Source of the DNA: DATARR01 sp036376245
GTDB taxonomy: Bacteria > Acidobacteriota > Thermoanaerobaculia > Multivoradales > UBA5704
DNA: 64,000 bases
Reading direction: 5' to 3'
Assembly (NCBI GenBank): GCA_036376245.1
Contig: DASVAS010000035.1
Span: 124,001 to 188,000, forward strand
The notes under the pieces are model-generated. The model worked only from the letters and a program-made list of their open reading frames with translations, had not been told where the DNA came from and made no database searches. Made by a program: the position numbers and the translations under genes. This document shows positions 24,454 to 33,363 of this stretch, in pieces. Positions within the stretch are counted from its first letter, which is position 1, and each line of letters starts with the position of its first letter.

Positions 24454-26151
24454 ATGTCCACCCTCTCCAGCCCCACCCCGCCCAAGCATCCCGTCGAACG
24501 CCCGGCCGGCAATCCCACCCTCTCGCGGTTCATCCTGGACCAGCTCGTCGAGGCCGGAGTGGAATCGATCTTCGCCATCCCCGGCGACTTCATCCTGCGG
24601 CTGTGCCAGGTGATCGAGCGGGACCCGCGCCTGCGCCTGCTCACCATGTCGCACGAGCCCGGGGTGGGCTTCGCCGCCAGCGGCGCGGCGCGGGGCGTCC
24701 AGGGGATCGGCGTGGCCTGCGTCACCTACGGCGCCGGGGCGCTCAACATGGTCAACCCCGTGGCCGCCGCCTACGCGGAGAAGACGCCGCTGCTGGTGCT
24801 CACGGGCGGTCCGGGCGAGGACGAGCGCTCGCGGGGCATCCTCGTCCACCACCAGGTGAAGAGCTTCGAGTCGCAGCTCAAGGTCTTCCACGAGGTGACC
24901 CACTACCAGGCGGTGCTCGACGATCCCGAGACGGCCGCCGATCAGGTGCGCTACGCCATCGACCTCTGCCGGCTCTATTCGCTGCCGGTCTACCTGGAGG
25001 TGCCGCGCGACATGGTGGACCGCGAGATCCACCTCTCGCCGGTCCGGCGTCTGGAGGTGCCGGCGCGGCCCGGCGCGGTGGAGGAGGCGGCCGGCGAGAT
25101 CCTGCGCAAGCTGACGGCTGCCCGCCGGCCCGTGATGGTGGTCGGCGTCGAGGTCCACCGCCAGCGGCTCGCCCAGCGGGTGGTGCGGCTGGCCGAGCGG
25201 CTGGGGATCACGGTGGTGACCACCTTCATGGGACGGGGCGCCTTCCCGGACGACCATCCCCACTACGCCGGGGTCTACCTCGGCCCCGCCTCCCGGCCCG
25301 GCGTGCGCGAGCTGGTGGAGGAGTCGGACTTCGTGCTGATGCTGGGCGCCCTGATCACCGACACCAACATGGGCGTGCGCATCACGGCCCTCGACCCGCG
25401 GCACATCGCGCTGGCGGTCTCGCGCCGGGTCGAGATCGGCTACCACCGCTACGAGGACGTACCCCTGGACGCGCTGGTCGATCAGCTCCTCGATCACCCC
25501 GGGTCGCGCCCGCGCGGCGACTGGCTCCAGAGCGCCGGCCGCATCCCCTTCATGCGCGCCGACGACGAGCCGTCCGCCGGACCCATCCGGGTGGCGGCGA
25601 TGATCGCCGAGATCAACCGCTTCTTCGCCGAGCGCGGCGAGATGCCGCTGGTGACCGACACCGGCGACTGCCTCTTCTGCTCCAACGAGATCGACACCCA
25701 GATGGTGCTCGCCTCGGCCTACTACGCCACCATGGGCTTCGGCGTGCCGGCGGCGCTCGGCTTCGAGGCCGCCACGGGCCGGCGCCCGCTGGTGCTGGTG
25801 GGGGACGGCGGGTTCCAGATGACCGGTCCGGAGCTGGCCCAGGCTCTCCACTGGGGATGCAAGCCCATCGTAGTCCTGATGAACAACAACTCCTGGGAGA
25901 TGCTGCAGTCGTTCCTGCCCACGGGATACAACCGCATCCCCGACTGGCGCTACGCCGAGCTGGCGGCGCTCTGGGGATGCGCTGCGTGGCGCGCCGGCAC
26001 CGCCGCCGAGCTGCGGGCGGCCCTCCACGCCGCCCTGGACGGCGACCGGCCGGCGCTCATCGAGGTGACGCTCGCCCCGGGCGACATCTCCAGCACCCTC
26101 TACAGCTTCACCCGCAATGTCGGCACCACGCCGCCACCTCCCGCCGGCTAG
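24454..26151 (+). CDS. ThDP-dependent 2-oxoacid decarboxylase (indolepyruvate/phenylpyruvate decarboxylase-like)
   Basis: A 565-residue cytoplasmic enzyme with the three-domain ThDP fold. The N-terminal Pyr domain has GVESIFAIPGDFILRL and the catalytic Glu68 in SHEPGVGFAA. The middle domain starts near ARRPVMVVGVEV. The C-terminal PP domain has the cofactor motif GDGGFQMTG (from residue 450) ending in NNNSWEM. GDF near the N-terminus and the HH pair at ILVHHQ (about 130) match the pyruvate/indolepyruvate decarboxylase group rather than acetolactate synthase. It would decarboxylate branched or aromatic 2-oxoacids to aldehydes. The ATG at 24454 is the first one in the aligned region; its ribosome binding site is weak. 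Confidence 0.88.
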   Translation: MSTLSSPTPPKHPVERPAGNPTLSRFILDQLVEAGVESIFAIPGDFILRLCQVIERDPRLRLLTMSHEPGVGFAASGAARGVQGIGVACVTYGAGALNMVNPVAAAYAEKTPLLVLTGGPGEDERSRGILVHHQVKSFESQLKVFHEVTHYQAVLDDPETAADQVRYAIDLCRLYSLPVYLEVPRDMVDREIHLSPVRRLEVPARPGAVEEAAGEILRKLTAARRPVMVVGVEVHRQRLAQRVVRLAERLGITVVTTFMGRGAFPDDHPHYAGVYLGPASRPGVRELVEESDFVLMLGALITDTNMGVRITALDPRHIALAVSRRVEIGYHRYEDVPLDALVDQLLDHPGSRPRGDWLQSAGRIPFMRADDEPSAGPIRVAAMIAEINRFFAERGEMPLVTDTGDCLFCSNEIDTQMVLASAYYATMGFGVPAALGFEAATGRRPLVLVGDGGFQMTGPELAQALHWGCKPIVVLMNNNSWEMLQSFLPTGYNRIPDWRYAELAALWGCAAWRAGTAAELRAALHAALDGDRPALIEVTLAPGDISSTLYSFTRNVGTTPPPPAG

Positions 26152-26251
26152 TGGTAAAATAGCCAGGAGTCGAATAAAGAGACCTCCCGCGCTGTTCCCC
26201 AGTCGGGTGATCCCAGCGACAGACGCTCTGGAGCGATCAAAGGAGATGAGG

Positions 26252-28057
26252 ATGAACGGAGTTTTTACCAGGCAGCATTTCACAGGCCGAATCCTCCTCG
26301 CCGCCCTCGGGATTGGCGCGGTTCTGACCTCGGGCGTCTGGGCCCAGCCGGCGGCCAGACCGGTTGTCGAGGAAGTATCGGCGCCGGCGGAAGCCTTCGG
26401 GGCTTCGCTCCCGGCGCGGCCCGACAAGGCGCTGAAGCCGGCCATTCCCACCCCGTCCGAGCGGCTGGGCGTCGCGCTCGGCGCCGTCCCCTCCGTCCGC
26501 CTGGCGCCCCTCGACCGCGACTCCCTGCTCGAGCAGGACGCCGTCCGCGGCCGCATGGGCGCGGTCAAGGCCCTGCGCTACGGCGTCGGACGCGACGTTG
26601 CGGTGACGAACGTCGACGGCCAGTGGTACGACCTGGCGGGCGGCGCGCGGCTGTGGGCGGCGGAGATCGTCTCCACCGACGCCCTGGGCGTCCGTCTGCA
26701 CTTCAAGGACCTCCGGCTGCCGCGGGGCGCCGAGCTGGCCGTCTACTCGCCCTCGGCGAGCGATCCGGAGAACGGCCTGATCAAGACCGGCTCGCCGCGC
26801 TTCGATCCCGAGCGCTACATGGAGCGCTATGAGGCCTCCTCGCCGCGCCAGGGCGACATCTGGACCGGCACCTTCGTGGGCGACCGTGTGCGCATCGAGT
26901 ACCTGGCGCCCGCCGGCTCCTCCGAGGAGCTGCCGTTCAACGTCAACAACCTGCAGCACCTCTACCTCGACCCGGTCGACAAGGTCGCCCGTAGCCTGGT
27001 GGGGGACAAGGTGGCCGGACCCTGCCACAACGACGTGTCCTGCTTCCCCGAGTGGGCGAACCTGGCGGCCGCGGTCTCCGGCATCGGCTTCATCGGCGGC
27101 AGCGACTCCCTGTTCTGCACGGGCCAGCTCCTCAACGCCCAGAAGACGGACTTCACCCCCTACTGGCTGACCGCCAACCACTGCCTGGAGACCGCCGGCG
27201 AGGCCAACTCCGCGGAGTTCTACTGGTTCTACCAGAGCGCCTCGTGCAACGGCGCGCCGCCGTCGGTCGCGAATTCGCCGCGCTCCCTGGGCGCGTCGCT
27301 GCTCGCCACCAGCACGGCGAGCGACTTCACCCTGCTGATGGTCAACGGCGCCCTGCCGGACGGCGTCTTCTGGTCCGGCTGGACGGCGGGCAACATCCCG
27401 GACGGCGCGCCGATCGTGGCGATCCATCACCCGGCGGGGGACTACAAGCGGATCAGCTTCGGCCAGAAGGGCGAAAGCTCCGCCTGCCTGGCCTCGCGCC
27501 CCAGCACCAACACGACCCGCATCAACTGGACCGACGGCCCCACGGAGCCCGGCTCCTCGGGCTCGGGCGTCTTCCTGCAGAGCACCGGCCAGCTCTTCGG
27601 CCAGCTCTTCTTCGGCCCGTCGGCCTGCGGCAACGAGAGCTTCGACTGCTACGGCACGTTCAGCGTCACCTACCCGAGGATCAAGAATTTCCTCCAGAAG
27701 GGCGGCTCGGACGACAACTCGGAGCAGAACGACACCTGCGCCAGGGCGAAGAACACCCGTGCCGGCACGCTCAACGGGCGCGTCGTGAAGGTGGTCGACT
27801 CCGACTGGTACAAGATCACCGTCCCCAAGGGCAAGACCCTCACGGTGCGGGCGCAGTTCAGCAACAACAACGGCGACATCGACCTCGCCGGCTACGCCGC
27901 CTGCAACAAGGACGCCGTGGCGACCTCCACGGGCACCGGTGACGAGGAAGTCCTGCAGGTCCAGAACGTCGGCAACAAGAACGCGATCTTCTTCGTGAAC
28001 GCGTACCTCGATTCCGACACCCGCAACGAGTACAACCTGATCGTCTCCATCAACTAG
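26252..28057 (+). CDS. Secreted trypsin-fold protease with C-terminal PPC domain (lysyl-endopeptidase-like)
   Basis: A 601-residue exported protein. A signal peptide ends near SGVWAQP. A propeptide-like N-terminal domain (about 60-235) contains LRLPRGAELAVYSPS. The protease core follows: the catalytic His in YWLTANHCLE, the Asp in ASDFTLLMVNG and the Ser in TEPGSSGSGVFL, with disulfide-type cysteines (GPCHNDVSC, FCTGQLL). This matches Achromobacter protease I/lysyl endopeptidase relatives. The C-terminal PPC domain (DSDWYKITVPKGKTLTV, about 500-600) aids secretion or substrate contact. The ATG at 26252 is preferred because AAAGGAG lies six bases upstream; the ATG at 26246 overlaps it. Confidence 0.9.
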   Translation: MNGVFTRQHFTGRILLAALGIGAVLTSGVWAQPAARPVVEEVSAPAEAFGASLPARPDKALKPAIPTPSERLGVALGAVPSVRLAPLDRDSLLEQDAVRGRMGAVKALRYGVGRDVAVTNVDGQWYDLAGGARLWAAEIVSTDALGVRLHFKDLRLPRGAELAVYSPSASDPENGLIKTGSPRFDPERYMERYEASSPRQGDIWTGTFVGDRVRIEYLAPAGSSEELPFNVNNLQHLYLDPVDKVARSLVGDKVAGPCHNDVSCFPEWANLAAAVSGIGFIGGSDSLFCTGQLLNAQKTDFTPYWLTANHCLETAGEANSAEFYWFYQSASCNGAPPSVANSPRSLGASLLATSTASDFTLLMVNGALPDGVFWSGWTAGNIPDGAPIVAIHHPAGDYKRISFGQKGESSACLASRPSTNTTRINWTDGPTEPGSSGSGVFLQSTGQLFGQLFFGPSACGNESFDCYGTFSVTYPRIKNFLQKGGSDDNSEQNDTCARAKNTRAGTLNGRVVKVVDSDWYKITVPKGKTLTVRAQFSNNNGDIDLAGYAACNKDAVATSTGTGDEEVLQVQNVGNKNAIFFVNAYLDSDTRNEYNLIVSIN

Positions 28058-28067
28058 GAGATCCACG

Positions 28068-28105
28068 CCGGGCCCGGACGTTCTCCGGGCCCCGGCTTTG
28101 TCTTC
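28068..28105 (+). terminator. Terminator-like hairpin after the protease gene
   Basis: GGGCCCGG (28070-28077) pairs with CCGGGCCC (28085-28092) across a 7-base loop, followed by a pyrimidine-rich run ending near the next start codon. Confidence 0.5.
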
Positions 28106-28108
28106 CCC

Positions 28109-29131
28109 TTGCCTCCCATCTCCGTCCCACTGCGCGCCCCTGAGCTGGCCCCGGGCCTGTGGGTGCAGGGCCCCGAGGTCTCCATCGCTGGCTCCCGCGG
28201 TTCCGTGGTGCTGGTGGACTTCTGGGAATCCACCTGCGTCAACTGTCTGCGGACGCTGCCCTACCTCAAGGCCTGGCATGAGCGCTACGCCGGGCGCGGC
28301 CTGACCATCGTCGGCGTCCACACGCCCGAGTTCGAGTTTTCGGCCGATCCCGAGTTGCTGGCGGCGGCGGTGCGGGACGAGGGAATTCCCTATCCCGTCC
28401 TCCTGGACCAGGACCGGGCCACCTGGCAGCGGTTCGCCAACAAGTTCTGGCCCGCCAAATATCTGATCGACGCCCGGGGCTATCTCCGCTACGAGCGCTT
28501 CGGTGAAGGGGCCTACGGCGAGACCGAGGAATGGATTCAGCGCCTGCTCCGCGAGGCGGGCGACTCGGACCCCATGCCGGAGATCCTGGAACCGGTGCGC
28601 CGGGAGGACCGTCCCGGAGCCGTCTGCCATATGGCCACCCGGGAGACACATCTCGGGTTTCATCGGGGACGGCTTCTCGCGGCGGAGGGATACCGGCCGG
28701 GTGAGGAGGTGCGCCACCGGGCGCAGGAACCCGCGCCGCCGGGTATGTTTTCCGCCCGGGGCCTCTGGCTTCACGAAGCCGAATATCTGGAGAGCCGTGA
28801 GCCCGGGGCCGAGTTGGACCTGCTGTGCGACGCGTCGGGCGTCAACCTGGTCTTGGAGCCGGCGGGGGAGTTGGAGATCGAGATGGACGGCGCTCCCGTG
28901 CCGGCGGGGGAGCGGGGAGCGGACGTGGTGGAACGGGACGGCCGGACCTTCGCCGTCTGGGAGCGGGGGAGGATGGTGCGCCTGATCGATTCCCCGGAGT
29001 TCCGCCGCCGGCATATCATGATGCGGTTTCCGGAACCCGGGGTGCGGGCGTATGCGTTCAGCTTTGCGACGTGTGTGGTTCCCCCTGGGACCGCCGGCGT
29101 CCCGCCGGCAGACTTACTCCGTTTTAGTTAG
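28109..29131 (+). CDS. Thioredoxin-fold protein with an extra C-terminal domain (TlpA/DipZ-like)
   Basis: A 340-residue protein, apparently from a TTG start since no ATG precedes the domain. Residues about 10-150 are an AhpC/TSA/TlpA-type thioredoxin fold with the redox pair in ESTCVNCLRTLP (CxxC) and the cis-Pro segment FWPAKYLID. Residues about 190-320 form a second beta-rich domain (GLWLHEAEYLESREPGAELDLLCDASG) like that found after the thioredoxin domain in DipZ-type proteins. No signal peptide or membrane helix is visible. The last residues (PPGTAGVPPADLLRF) are encoded by a perfect inverted repeat, so the original C-terminus was probably replaced. Confidence 0.82.
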   Translation: MPPISVPLRAPELAPGLWVQGPEVSIAGSRGSVVLVDFWESTCVNCLRTLPYLKAWHERYAGRGLTIVGVHTPEFEFSADPELLAAAVRDEGIPYPVLLDQDRATWQRFANKFWPAKYLIDARGYLRYERFGEGAYGETEEWIQRLLREAGDSDPMPEILEPVRREDRPGAVCHMATRETHLGFHRGRLLAAEGYRPGEEVRHRAQEPAPPGMFSARGLWLHEAEYLESREPGAELDLLCDASGVNLVLEPAGELEIEMDGAPVPAGERGADVVERDGRTFAVWERGRMVRLIDSPEFRRRHIMMRFPEPGVRAYAFSFATCVVPPGTAGVPPADLLRFS

Positions 29132-29160
29132 AAGCCGGCGGGACGCCGGCGGTCCCAGGG
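29083..29160. repeat. 27-bp perfect inverted repeat
   Basis: The arms at 29083-29109 and 29134-29160 are exact reverse complements over 27 bases (ends CCCTGGGACC and GGTCCCAGGG, centre GCCGGCGGGACGCCGGC) around a 24-base loop. It spans the 3' end of the thioredoxin-like gene and abuts the stop of the convergent GNAT gene, so it could be a bidirectional terminator and a dispersed repeat. Confidence 0.85.
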
Positions 29161-29163
29161 AGG

Positions 29164-29448
29164 CTACTCCGTCTCCGGCAACCCCTCCCGATACTCCGGG
29201 TGCCGCTTGAGGAATCCTTGGATAAAGGGGCAGCTCGGCAGGAACTTCGCTCCCTTCTCCCGGATCTGATCGAGCGTGCCGCGCACGAGCTCCTCCGCGA
29301 TCCCCCGCCCCCGCAACTCTTCAGGGACGTAGGTGTGGGCGAGGTTGTAGGTGTCGTCCATCTTCGCGTACTCGATCACCGCTTCCTGACCGTCGACGAC
29401 GGCGTAGAACTTCCGCTCCTTCTCGTCGTTGTGGATCTCCAGGCTCAT
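29164..29448 (-). CDS. Small GNAT-family acetyltransferase (Acetyltransf_CG type)
   Basis: A 94-residue protein covering the whole domain of the short YidJ/GNAT group: FYAVVDGQEAVIEYAKMDDTYNL, then HTYVPEELRGRGIAEELV, which carries the acetyl-CoA pyrophosphate loop (RGRGIA), and a C-terminal CPFIQGFLKRHPEY that is conserved in this group. The ribosome binding site AAGGAGGAACG precedes the ATG at 29448. The acceptor substrate is unknown for most members. It follows the glycerophosphodiesterase gene by 17 bases. Confidence 0.9.
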   Translation of the reverse strand: MSLEIHNDEKERKFYAVVDGQEAVIEYAKMDDTYNLAHTYVPEELRGRGIAEELVRGTLDQIREKGAKFLPSCPFIQGFLKRHPEYREGLPETE

Positions 29449-29465
29449 TCGTTCCTCCTTACGAG

Positions 29466-30446
29466 TCATTGTCTTGTCTCCCACGCCGTGCGGGCCCGCG
29501 CGGCGTGATCGGTGAAATCGCTGAAGACGCCGTCCACACCCAGACGGAAGAACTGTTCGTATTCCTTTCCGTGGTCGCCCTCGTAGTTCAGGGCGAGGAA
29601 GGGACCATCGCTGCGGAATGTCCAGGGATGGACCAGGAGACCGGCGCGATGGGCGTCCGCCACCAGCGAGGTGGGCGGCTGGAGATGGCCGTCGGCGTCG
29701 ATGGGGACGACCAACCGCTTGTTGGGGCCGATGCCGTCCGCGTACGTGGCGATCCCGGCGAGACCTTCCGGGGTCGCCAGGTCGCGGTAGGTGCGCGGAT
29801 CTCCGGCCACGGTCAGGTCGAACGGCTGCCCCGCGACTTCCAGGAGCTGGATCAGGGGCAGGTCCGTCCGCCGCCGCAACTCCCGGAGGTTGCCGGTCTC
29901 GAAGGACTGGATGTAGACCGGAGCGTTCCGGCCCCGGTAGCCCATCGCCTCCAGGATGGCGAGCAGAGGCTCCTCCAGGGGCAGGCCGATCGAGCGGAAG
30001 TATGTCGGGTGCTTGGTCTCGGGATAGACGCCGATGGTCCGGCCCGTCTCCGCGCTCCTGCGCCGGGCGAGCTCCAGGACTTCCTCGAACGTCGGCACCA
30101 GGAAATGTCCGTTGTAGCTCTGGTCGCGGGAAGGCAGCCGCTCCTTGGCGCGCAGCGATTTGATCTCGGTGAGGGTGAAGTCCTCGCTGAACCACCCGGT
30201 GCGCTCGTGGTTGCCGATCTTCTTGGTCTGCCGGCGGTCCGCGAATTCGGGGCGGTCCGCGACGTCGGTGGTCTCCGAGAGGTCGTTCTCGTGCCGGGCG
30301 ATCAGCACGCCGTCCCGGGTGATGACGAGGTCGGGCTCGATGAAGTCCGCGCCCAGGTCGATGGCCAGCCCGTAGGCTGCGAGCGTGTGCTCGGGCCGGT
30401 AGCCGCTGGCTCCGCGGTGGGCGATGATGAGGGGGCGCGTCTGCAC
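29466..30446 (-). CDS. Glycerophosphodiester phosphodiesterase
   Basis: A 326-residue enzyme of the GDPD/GlpQ TIM-barrel family, hydrolysing glycerophosphodiesters to glycerol-3-phosphate and an alcohol. The signature is complete: IIAHRGASGYRPEHTLAAY (catalytic HR and metal Glu), GADFIEPDLVITRDGVLIARHEND (E-x-D and second His), and GVYPETKHP. It starts at a GTG (30446); no signal peptide is visible, so a cytoplasmic form is likely. The GNAT gene lies directly downstream on the same strand, and an AAGGAC repeat separates it from the MobA-like gene upstream. Confidence 0.92.
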   Translation of the reverse strand: MQTRPLIIAHRGASGYRPEHTLAAYGLAIDLGADFIEPDLVITRDGVLIARHENDLSETTDVADRPEFADRRQTKKIGNHERTGWFSEDFTLTEIKSLRAKERLPSRDQSYNGHFLVPTFEEVLELARRRSAETGRTIGVYPETKHPTYFRSIGLPLEEPLLAILEAMGYRGRNAPVYIQSFETGNLRELRRRTDLPLIQLLEVAGQPFDLTVAGDPRTYRDLATPEGLAGIATYADGIGPNKRLVVPIDADGHLQPPTSLVADAHRAGLLVHPWTFRSDGPFLALNYEGDHGKEYEQFFRLGVDGVFSDFTDHAARARTAWETRQ

Positions 30447-30468
30447 GGGGGAATCATAGCGGGCAAGG

Positions 30469-30567
30469 CAAGGACCTAAGGGACATAAAGGACCCAAAGG
30501 ACATAAACGACATCGTCCTTGAAGTCCTTTAGGTCGTTTAGGTCCCTTATGTCCTTTAAGTCCTTGC
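30469..30567. repeat. AAGGAC 9-bp-unit inverted repeat, copy 3
   Basis: Left arm from 30469 (AAGGAC-CTA-AGGGAC-ATA-AAGGAC and on) and right arm to 30567 in reverse complement, about five units each. It lies between two minus-strand genes. The upstream MobA-like gene ends at a TAA inside the right arm (30556-30558). Confidence 0.85.
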
Positions 30568-31146
30568 CCTCACCCGCGCGTAGTCCTCCGGAGTATCCAC
30601 ATCCTCCACCACCCCCGCGTCTCCCGCCTCCACCTCCAGCAACTCCGCCTCGTGGCGATCCCGGAGCTGCCTCAGCCCGATCGCCGGATCGAGCGTGCCA
30701 ATCTCCGGAATCAGCGCCGGCGCGATCGCCAGCGGGTGCCCCCGCTTGCCGTGGTGCGTGGGCAGGGCGAGCGGGGCGCCGGTCTCCCGCATGCGTTGCA
30801 GGAGGAGGGCCACGGTTTCCGCGCGCAGGTTGGGGAGGTCGGCGGGGGTGACCAGCAGCGGGACGTCCGTCCGGTCCAGCGCGGCGACTCCCTCCTGGAT
30901 CGTGGAGAGCATGCCCCGGTCCGGATCGGGGTTGACAACCACTCTGACGCCCGCCTCCCGGGCCCAGGCCCGGAGATCTTCATCGCCCGGAGCGATGACC
31001 AGCACGATCTCCTGAACGCCGCCGCCCCGGAGCGCCGCCACGACCGAGCCCACCAGCGTGCTTTCGCCGAAGGGGAGGAGCAGCTTGGGCCGGCCCATGC
31101 GGCGGGAGGCGCCGGCCGCGGGGAGCACGGCGACGGGGGCCGTCAC
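30556..31146 (-). CDS. MobA/MocA-like nucleotidyltransferase
   Basis: A 196-residue NTP-transferase of the MobA/MocA/GlmU-like fold. The nucleotide loop LPAAGASRRMGRPKLLLPFG (about 7-26) and the later VNPDPDRGMLSTIQEG and DLPNLRAETV segments match molybdenum-cofactor cytidylyl- or guanylyltransferases. No other molybdenum-cofactor gene is present here, so the sugar or cofactor substrate is uncertain. It overlaps the upstream kinase stop by four bases (ATGA), so the two are translationally coupled. The last residues (VRART) run into an AAGGAC repeat. Confidence 0.86.
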   Translation of the reverse strand: MTAPVAVLPAAGASRRMGRPKLLLPFGESTLVGSVVAALRGGGVQEIVLVIAPGDEDLRAWAREAGVRVVVNPDPDRGMLSTIQEGVAALDRTDVPLLVTPADLPNLRAETVALLLQRMRETGAPLALPTHHGKRGHPLAIAPALIPEIGTLDPAIGLRQLRDRHEAELLEVEAGDAGVVEDVDTPEDYARVRART

Positions 31147-33227
31147 TGCACCGTCTCCGTCACCTGCCGGATGGCCGCCTCCAGGGTCTCCAGGTGGATC
31201 GGCTTGGTCAGATGCCGCACGAAGCCGGCCTCGCGGCTGCGCTCGACGTCCTCCTCCATGCCGTAGCCGGTGAGGGCGATGCCGGGCAGGTTGTAGCGGC
31301 TCCGCAGCTCCCGCATCAGGTCGTGGCCCGTGCCGTCCGGCAGGCCGATGTCGCTGAGGACCAGGTCGAAGCGGCCCTGGGACGCTTCGGCCACGACCAG
31401 CGTTTCGCGGACGCTGTGGGCCACCGTCACCTGCCGGCCGGTGGCGCGCAGCAGGTCGGCCATGGCCTCAGCGGTGTCCGGATGGTCTTCCACGAGCAGA
31501 ACGTGGACCGATTTTGGATTTTGGATTTTGGATTTTGGAATCCGCGTTTCCGGAGCCACGGCGGCGGGGGACTCGGCGCCGGGATGGACGGCCGCCGGGA
31601 GGCGGACGGTGAACGTGGCGCCCCGGCCGCGCCCTTCGCTCGCGACGGTGAGGGAGCCGCCGTGGATCGCCACGATCGCCTTGCTGATGGCGAGCCCCAG
31701 GCCCAGGCCGCCGAACTGCCGCGTGATGTCCCGCGGACCCTGCACGAAGGCGTCGAAGACGTGCGGCAGGGCCTCCGGCTCGATGCCGATGCCGGTGTCC
31801 GTAACCTCCACGGCCAGCCCGTCCGGCCCCTCCCGCCACGTGCGCAGGCGGACCTCGCCCTCGGGCGGCGTGAACTTCAGGGCGTTGCTCAGCAGGTTCC
31901 AGAACACCTGCGTCAGGCGGGGAGCGTCCGCCCACAGCCGGTGGTCCCCGGCCGCGAGGTCGAGGAGCAGGCGGGGCCGCTCCTGGCTCGGCAGAGGACC
32001 GAAGGAGGTCTCCAGGGCGTGCTCCAGGACGTCCCGCAGATCGGCCATCTCCCGCTTCAGCTCCAGCTTGCCCCGGGAGATGCGCGTCAGGTCCAGCAGG
32101 TCGTCGATCAGCCGGGCCTCGAGCTCCACGTTGCGGCGGATCCTGCCCAGCCCCTCCCGCAGCTCGCCGGAGGGGAGATGGCCCCGGTCCAGGCGGGACT
32201 CCAGGGTGGAGAGCACGGCCAGCACCGGGGTGAGCGGCGTCCGCAGCTCGTGGCTGAGCGCGGCCATGAAACGGTCCTTGGCGCGGTTCGCCGTCTCGGC
32301 CTCGTCCCGCGCCCGGTGCTCGGCCTCGTACAGGCGGGCGCTCTCGGCCTCGGCCCGCACCTGGGCGCGGGCGAGCAGGAACAGCACGGCGCTGGAGCCG
32401 AGGCCCATCAGCAGCAGCCAGAGCACCTGCGGCCGCGAGGAGCCCTCTTCGAACTCGGGCAGGGTGGCGTAGGCCACCGTCCAGGACGATCCCGCCACCT
32501 CGAAGCCGCCGAGCTTTTCGAAGCGGGGCGCGTGGTCGTTCGCCGCCAGACCGGCGGAGCGGTGGAGGAGGTTCTCCTCCGAGGGTGCGCCGGCGTAGAC
32601 CGTGTACCCCACGTTCCAGATCTCGCCCGGAGGCAGGATGGACTGGAAGAGGCTGCCGGCCCGGAAGGCGCTGAGCACGAACCCCAGCAGGTCCGCGCGG
32701 CGCTCCTCCACGCCGGGAGGGGGCGCGCCGCCGCGGTAGACCGGCAGGAAGATCAGGAAACCCGCCTGCCGGTCCGGACCGGTGTCGTTGATCAGGCTCA
32801 CCCTGGATGTGGCCGCGGGCAACCCTGAGTCGCGGGCGCGCTCCATGGCGGACCGGCGCGCCGGGTCCCTGAACAGGTCGTAGCCCAGGACCGTCCGGTT
32901 CCCGGCGTTCAACGGCTCCACGTAGACGAGGCGGCACGAGCCCGGACGGGTCTGGCGGCAGAAACCGGTCCCCTGGATGCCGGTGAAGCGGCGGGAGAGG
33001 CCCTGCCGCTGGAGAAAAGTCTGGAACTCCTCCTCGCTGACGTCGCCGTCCACCGCGAACAGCGCGGCGGTGGCCCGCAGCAGCGCGACATAGGTCTCCA
33101 TGCGGTGCTGGAGCAGCACCTGCGTCCGCTGGACCACGTTCTCGAAGCGCAGTCTGTCGCGGGCCCGGGCCGTGGCATCGATGTAGAGGACGCTGGCGAG
33201 GGTCAGCAGGAGAGAGATCCCCAGCAT
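31143..33227 (-). CDS. Membrane hybrid histidine kinase with CHASE sensor domain
   Basis: A 694-residue hybrid kinase. An N-terminal helix (LGISLLLTLASVLYI) and a second one near residue 270 (VLWLLLMGLGSSAVLFLLA) flank an extracytoplasmic CHASE domain (FQTFLQRQGLSRRFTGIQGTGF, LGYDLFRDPARRSAMERARDSG), which binds small ligands in other bacteria. HisKA follows with His326 in LSHELRTPLTPV, then HATPase (NLLSNALKFT; GLGLGLAIS) and a receiver with Asp626 in LVLSDIGLPDGTG. The ATG used here follows an in-frame run with no better start. An AT-rich stretch 33320-33352 upstream may hold its promoter. The MobA-like gene overlaps its stop. Confidence 0.9.
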   Translation of the reverse strand: MLGISLLLTLASVLYIDATARARDRLRFENVVQRTQVLLQHRMETYVALLRATAALFAVDGDVSEEEFQTFLQRQGLSRRFTGIQGTGFCRQTRPGSCRLVYVEPLNAGNRTVLGYDLFRDPARRSAMERARDSGLPAATSRVSLINDTGPDRQAGFLIFLPVYRGGAPPPGVEERRADLLGFVLSAFRAGSLFQSILPPGEIWNVGYTVYAGAPSEENLLHRSAGLAANDHAPRFEKLGGFEVAGSSWTVAYATLPEFEEGSSRPQVLWLLLMGLGSSAVLFLLARAQVRAEAESARLYEAEHRARDEAETANRAKDRFMAALSHELRTPLTPVLAVLSTLESRLDRGHLPSGELREGLGRIRRNVELEARLIDDLLDLTRISRGKLELKREMADLRDVLEHALETSFGPLPSQERPRLLLDLAAGDHRLWADAPRLTQVFWNLLSNALKFTPPEGEVRLRTWREGPDGLAVEVTDTGIGIEPEALPHVFDAFVQGPRDITRQFGGLGLGLAISKAIVAIHGGSLTVASEGRGRGATFTVRLPAAVHPGAESPAAVAPETRIPKSKIQNPKSVHVLLVEDHPDTAEAMADLLRATGRQVTVAHSVRETLVVAEASQGRFDLVLSDIGLPDGTGHDLMRELRSRYNLPGIALTGYGMEEDVERSREAGFVRHLTKPIHLETLEAAIRQVTETVQ

Positions 33228-33363
33228 CAGATAAGGGAATCCCGCGTGGAGCGGCGAGTCCGCTCTCTCCGGACGCTCTGGCGGAGAGCTCTTGGGATCT
33301 ACTGCAACCTCCTAACTTCAGGTCAAGATATAGATTACAGCATATATATTCGCTTGACGAATC

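Noticed and set aside
24397..29014. Long minus-strand frames opposite the decarboxylase and protease genes
   Set aside because: They are mirror products of strongly biased coding DNA and have no recognisable domain.
33300..33362. Strong promoter in the AT-rich gap between the CHASE kinase and the phosphatase
   Set aside because: The AT-rich stretch is striking but no -35/-10 pair with correct spacing could be read with confidence.
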